This document shows positions 5,170-7,484 of a DNA stretch of 7,484 nt, piece by piece. The stretch covers positions 1 to 7,484 of the forward strand of contig JAPOZE010000071.1 in the NCBI GenBank assembly GCA_026706225.1. The letters run 5' to 3'. Every line of letters starts with the position of its first letter. Position 1 is the stretch's first letter. A program made the position numbers and the translations under genes. The DNA comes from Acidobacteriota bacterium. Lineage in GTDB: Bacteria > Acidobacteriota > Terriglobia > Versatilivoradales > Versatilivoraceae. Below the pieces are notes generated by a model that did no database searches, was not told the DNA's origin, and saw nothing but the letters and a program-made list of their open reading frames with translations.

Positions 5170-7484
5170 TCAGTCCGCACGCAGGGCCGGCGCCACCGGT
5201 GAGCCTGTCACCGCCGGGACGGCGGCCAGCGAGGAGATGAGGCCGGCGGCCAGGACCGCCAGCAACAGCCATGCCAGGGCCGTCAGACTGAGGTGTCCTC
5301 CGGTGGCTTGCCAGGCCGGGAGGATGGCCACCGCCGCCGAGAAGACCCCGAACAGCAGGCCCCAAACCAGCAGCAGGAAATTCTCCGAGATCACCAGCCG
5401 GGCCAGGTGGCCGGAGTGGTAGCCCACCGCGGTCATCAACGCGAATTCCCTGCGGCGTTCCAGCACGTTTCTCAGCAGCACCACGCCCAGTCCGAAGGTG
5501 CCCAGCAGCAGCCCCATGCCGCCCAGGGCCTGGAAGGTGGAGAGATAGGTGTTGTTCACGCGATGAAAGGCGGCCAGCCTCACGGCCGTGGGCGCCGCGT
5601 CGAATCCGTAGTCGGATAGCCGGTCTTCCAGCGTTGCCGTAACGCCCTCACCGGTTCCGGCGGGCGTATCCATCAGAAAGAAACGGAAGCCCTCGATTCG
5701 CGGAAAGGCTCTGAGGAAGTGCCTTTCCGACATGATCAGCTCCGATTGGAACAGGCTGTCCTGCAGGGCTCCCACCAGGCGAAGGCGCAGGGGCTCCTCT
5801 CCCTGGGGATTGAGCACCAGTTCTTCCCCCAGGTGCCGGTGGAGGACGTACTGCATCGAGTTGGCGTCGGCGATGACGGGAATGACGCCACCGGGCAACT
5901 CCTGGTGAAGGAGCTGCCAGGCGTCCCGGGGCTCAGCGGAGCCCGACAGGGTGGCCTGGAACCGGAATCGGGACTGGGAGAGAAAGGAGTCGGGCGCGCC
6001 CAGGATTCTGGGACTGGACGGTTGATAGAGGTTGAGACAACTGGCGTCGTCGCCCGGCCGCAGCCGAAAGGCGCTGAAGGCGAGGTCGGCCAGGGCGGGG
6101 GTGTCGTGCGATGACAGGTTCAGCGACTCCCGGCCGGTAGTGGAGTTGAGGTCGTCCTGAATGGGCAGCAGGGATTCCGCCACCAGGGAAAATCCGCCGG
6201 TCCCCGACTGGCGGTCCCGAGGGCTGGAGCGGTCTGTGCGCCGAAAGGCTTCGACCGTGACGATGATGAAGGTGGCTGAAGCGATCAGGGCGATGCACAG
6301 CAGGCTGCGGCCCGGTCGGACGGTGGCGTTGCGGAATCCCAGCCGGGAAACCGCCCAGCCGCCCTGGGGCTGCAGGATTGGACGCCGCGTCCGTCGCAGC
6401 CATCCCGACTGCCAGGCGAGCAACGCCAGCAGGCAGAGGGTGCCGGAGGCAAAGAACCCCAGCTCCCGGCTGAGGCCGCCGGCCAGGCTGGCCAGCAGGA
6501 ATCCCCCGGCCGCAGCCGCCAGCAGGAGGGCCGTTCGGCTCCGGCCCGGGCTGTGGGGTCGGCTCCGGAACCTCCACCCCGCGGCACGGCCGCCGCTCTG
6601 GCCGCTCTTCTTGCCGGAAGCCGGGGTGGCCGCCGTTGGCCCGGCCTCCTGGTAGAGCCAGGAGCCCGTCAGCAGACTGCGCGGGCTGATGGACACCATC
6701 CTCCTCAGGCTCCAGGCGATGCAGATCAGGGCGGTCAGGATCCCGCCCAGGCCGCCGGCCAGCAGGGAAAGGCCAGAGACATGGAGTCTCAACTGGGTGG
6801 TGCCCACGGCATCCACCCACCAGGTGCGCAGCCCCAGCATGATCAGGGAGGTGTAGCCGAGAGCCCCGGCCAGGCCCAGCAGCGTGCCCAACCCCGCCAG
6901 CAAAGCTCCCTCCCCGAGAAACAGGCGGCGGATCCCGGGGGGATCGAACCCCAGGGCTCGAAGCAAACCGATTTCCTGGACGCGCTGCTCCAGACCCAGC
7001 TTGAAAAAGAGGCTGGTGAGCAGCAGAGCCGAAACCACCAGGAAGAAGCTGAAGTAGACGAAATACTGTCCGAAGTCGGTGACTCCCCTCGAGGCCTGCT
7101 CGGCTTGAGCTCCGACCGCCCGCAGCGAGAATCCGAATTGGGCGGGATCGGTGGTGCGCTTGAGCTCCGATTCCAGTCGGGAGCGAAGGTCCTGGAGCGC
7201 CTCCGGTCCGGCGGCCGGGGCCTCGGCGGCGGGGTAGACCCGGATCGAGGACAAGCGGCCATGACGGGACCGCCACAAATCCTGGCCGACGCTCAGGGGG
7301 ATGAAGGCCTTGGGAGTGGTTCGGTATTCCTCCCAGTAGTCTTCGTCCCGGGGACGAATGCGTCCCAGCTCCATGGGAAAGGGAGGATCCCAATCCACCA
7401 GGGTCCTGGATTCGGTAATGCCTGGGTAGGCGGGCGCCAGGTCCCTGTCGGCCAGGGGGCCTTCCATGGGGACCACGTCGCTCA
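5170..7484 (-). CDS. ABC transporter permease with two FtsX domains, N-terminus beyond the window
   Basis: The frame is open to the right edge. The GTG at 7476 is not taken as the start, because the first residues already read as the interior of an extracytoplasmic domain (PLADRDLAPAYPGI, DEDYWEEYRTTPKAFIPL). Numbering from 7476, about 768 residues are visible. Likely membrane spans are near 137-159, 188-216, 234-256, 315-333, 337-360, 391-410, 648-669, 697-720 and 731-754. FtsX-type signatures occur twice: QEIGLLRALGF at 167-177 and REFALMTAVGY at 676-686. A large extracytoplasmic, MacB-like region lies at about 411-645. Such permeases (MacB/LolCE/AttF relatives) pair with a separate ATPase to move lipids, lipoproteins or peptides by mechanotransmission. 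No ATPase is in the window, so it is presumably encoded to the right. A linker at about 277-313 is low-complexity and rich in Ala, Gly, Ser and Arg. Confidence 0.88.
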   Translation of the reverse strand, partial: SDVVPMEGPLADRDLAPAYPGITESRTLVDWDPPFPMELGRIRPRDEDYWEEYRTTPKAFIPLSVGQDLWRSRHGRLSSIRVYPAAEAPAAGPEALQDLRSRLESELKRTTDPAQFGFSLRAVGAQAEQASRGVTDFGQYFVYFSFFLVVSALLLTSLFFKLGLEQRVQEIGLLRALGFDPPGIRRLFLGEGALLAGLGTLLGLAGALGYTSLIMLGLRTWWVDAVGTTQLRLHVSGLSLLAGGLGGILTALICIAWSLRRMVSISPRSLLTGSWLYQEAGPTAATPASGKKSGQSGGRAAGWRFRSRPHSPGRSRTALLLAAAAGGFLLASLAGGLSRELGFFASGTLCLLALLAWQSGWLRRTRRPILQPQGGWAVSRLGFRNATVRPGRSLLCIALIASATFIIVTVEAFRRTDRSSPRDRQSGTGGFSLVAESLLPIQDDLNSTTGRESLNLSSHDTPALADLAFSAFRLRPGDDASCLNLYQPSSPRILGAPDSFLSQSRFRFQATLSGSAEPRDAWQLLHQELPGGVIPVIADANSMQYVLHRHLGEELVLNPQGEEPLRLRLVGALQDSLFQSELIMSERHFLRAFPRIEGFRFFLMDTPAGTGEGVTATLEDRLSDYGFDAAPTAVRLAAFHRVNNTYLSTFQALGGMGLLLGTFGLGVVLLRNVLERRREFALMTAVGYHSGHLARLVISENFLLLVWGLLFGVFSAAVAILPAWQATGGHLSLTALAWLLLAVLAAGLISSLAAVPAVTGSPVAPALRAD

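Noticed and set aside
4184..5365. 393-codon minus-strand frame over the second SDR
   Set aside because: A frame-shifted shadow of the SDR and the permease end, low-complexity Gly/Pro/Arg, no motifs.
5933..7393. 486-codon minus-strand frame over the permease
   Set aside because: A frame-shifted shadow of the permease, whose own frame has clear membrane spans and two FtsX signatures.

Overview
The window is GC-rich and carries two gene groups that converge at about 2710-2732. Nothing identifies the organism directly. The gene content (exported enzymes with twin-arginine leaders, a bifunctional-nuclease domain joined to PDZ, a large FtsX-type permease, many short-chain dehydrogenases) and the repeat-rich intergenic DNA would suit an Acidobacteriota-like soil or marine bacterium, probably from a metagenome. 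That placement is inference.

Layout. Positions 1-414 hold no convincing intact gene. They contain a GC palindrome at the left edge, a degenerate period-10 tandem repeat, a short minus-strand coding remnant, a degenerate period-7 tandem repeat, and a perfect 10+10 bp inverted repeat just upstream of the first gene. The plus-strand group follows: a KduD/gluconate-dehydrogenase-like SDR (415-1200), an exported bifunctional-nuclease-domain protein with a C-terminal PDZ domain (1262-2107), and a small class I methyltransferase (2123-2710). The last two are 15 bp apart and probably co-transcribed.

The minus-strand group, read from the right edge leftward, is: a large FtsX/MacB-type ABC permease cut by the window edge (5170-7484), a second SDR with an NADP-type signature (4276-5049), a Tat-exported class V aminotransferase-fold PLP enzyme (2905-4176), and a 58-codon C-terminal fragment of a cyclase/kynurenine-formamidase-family hydrolase (2732-2908). 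The fragment's possible GTG start overlaps the aminotransferase stop by 4 bp.

How the genes fit together. The SDRs and the exported PLP enzyme suggest small-molecule catabolism or modification, but no complete pathway is visible and no substrate can be named. The permease has no ATPase partner within the window. The most unusual items are the exported nuclease-domain/PDZ fusion, the truncated cyclase behind the aminotransferase, and the palindrome with its repeat cluster in front of the first SDR. I see no phage, CRISPR, toxin-antitoxin or RNA gene, and no evidence for a complete new multi-gene system.
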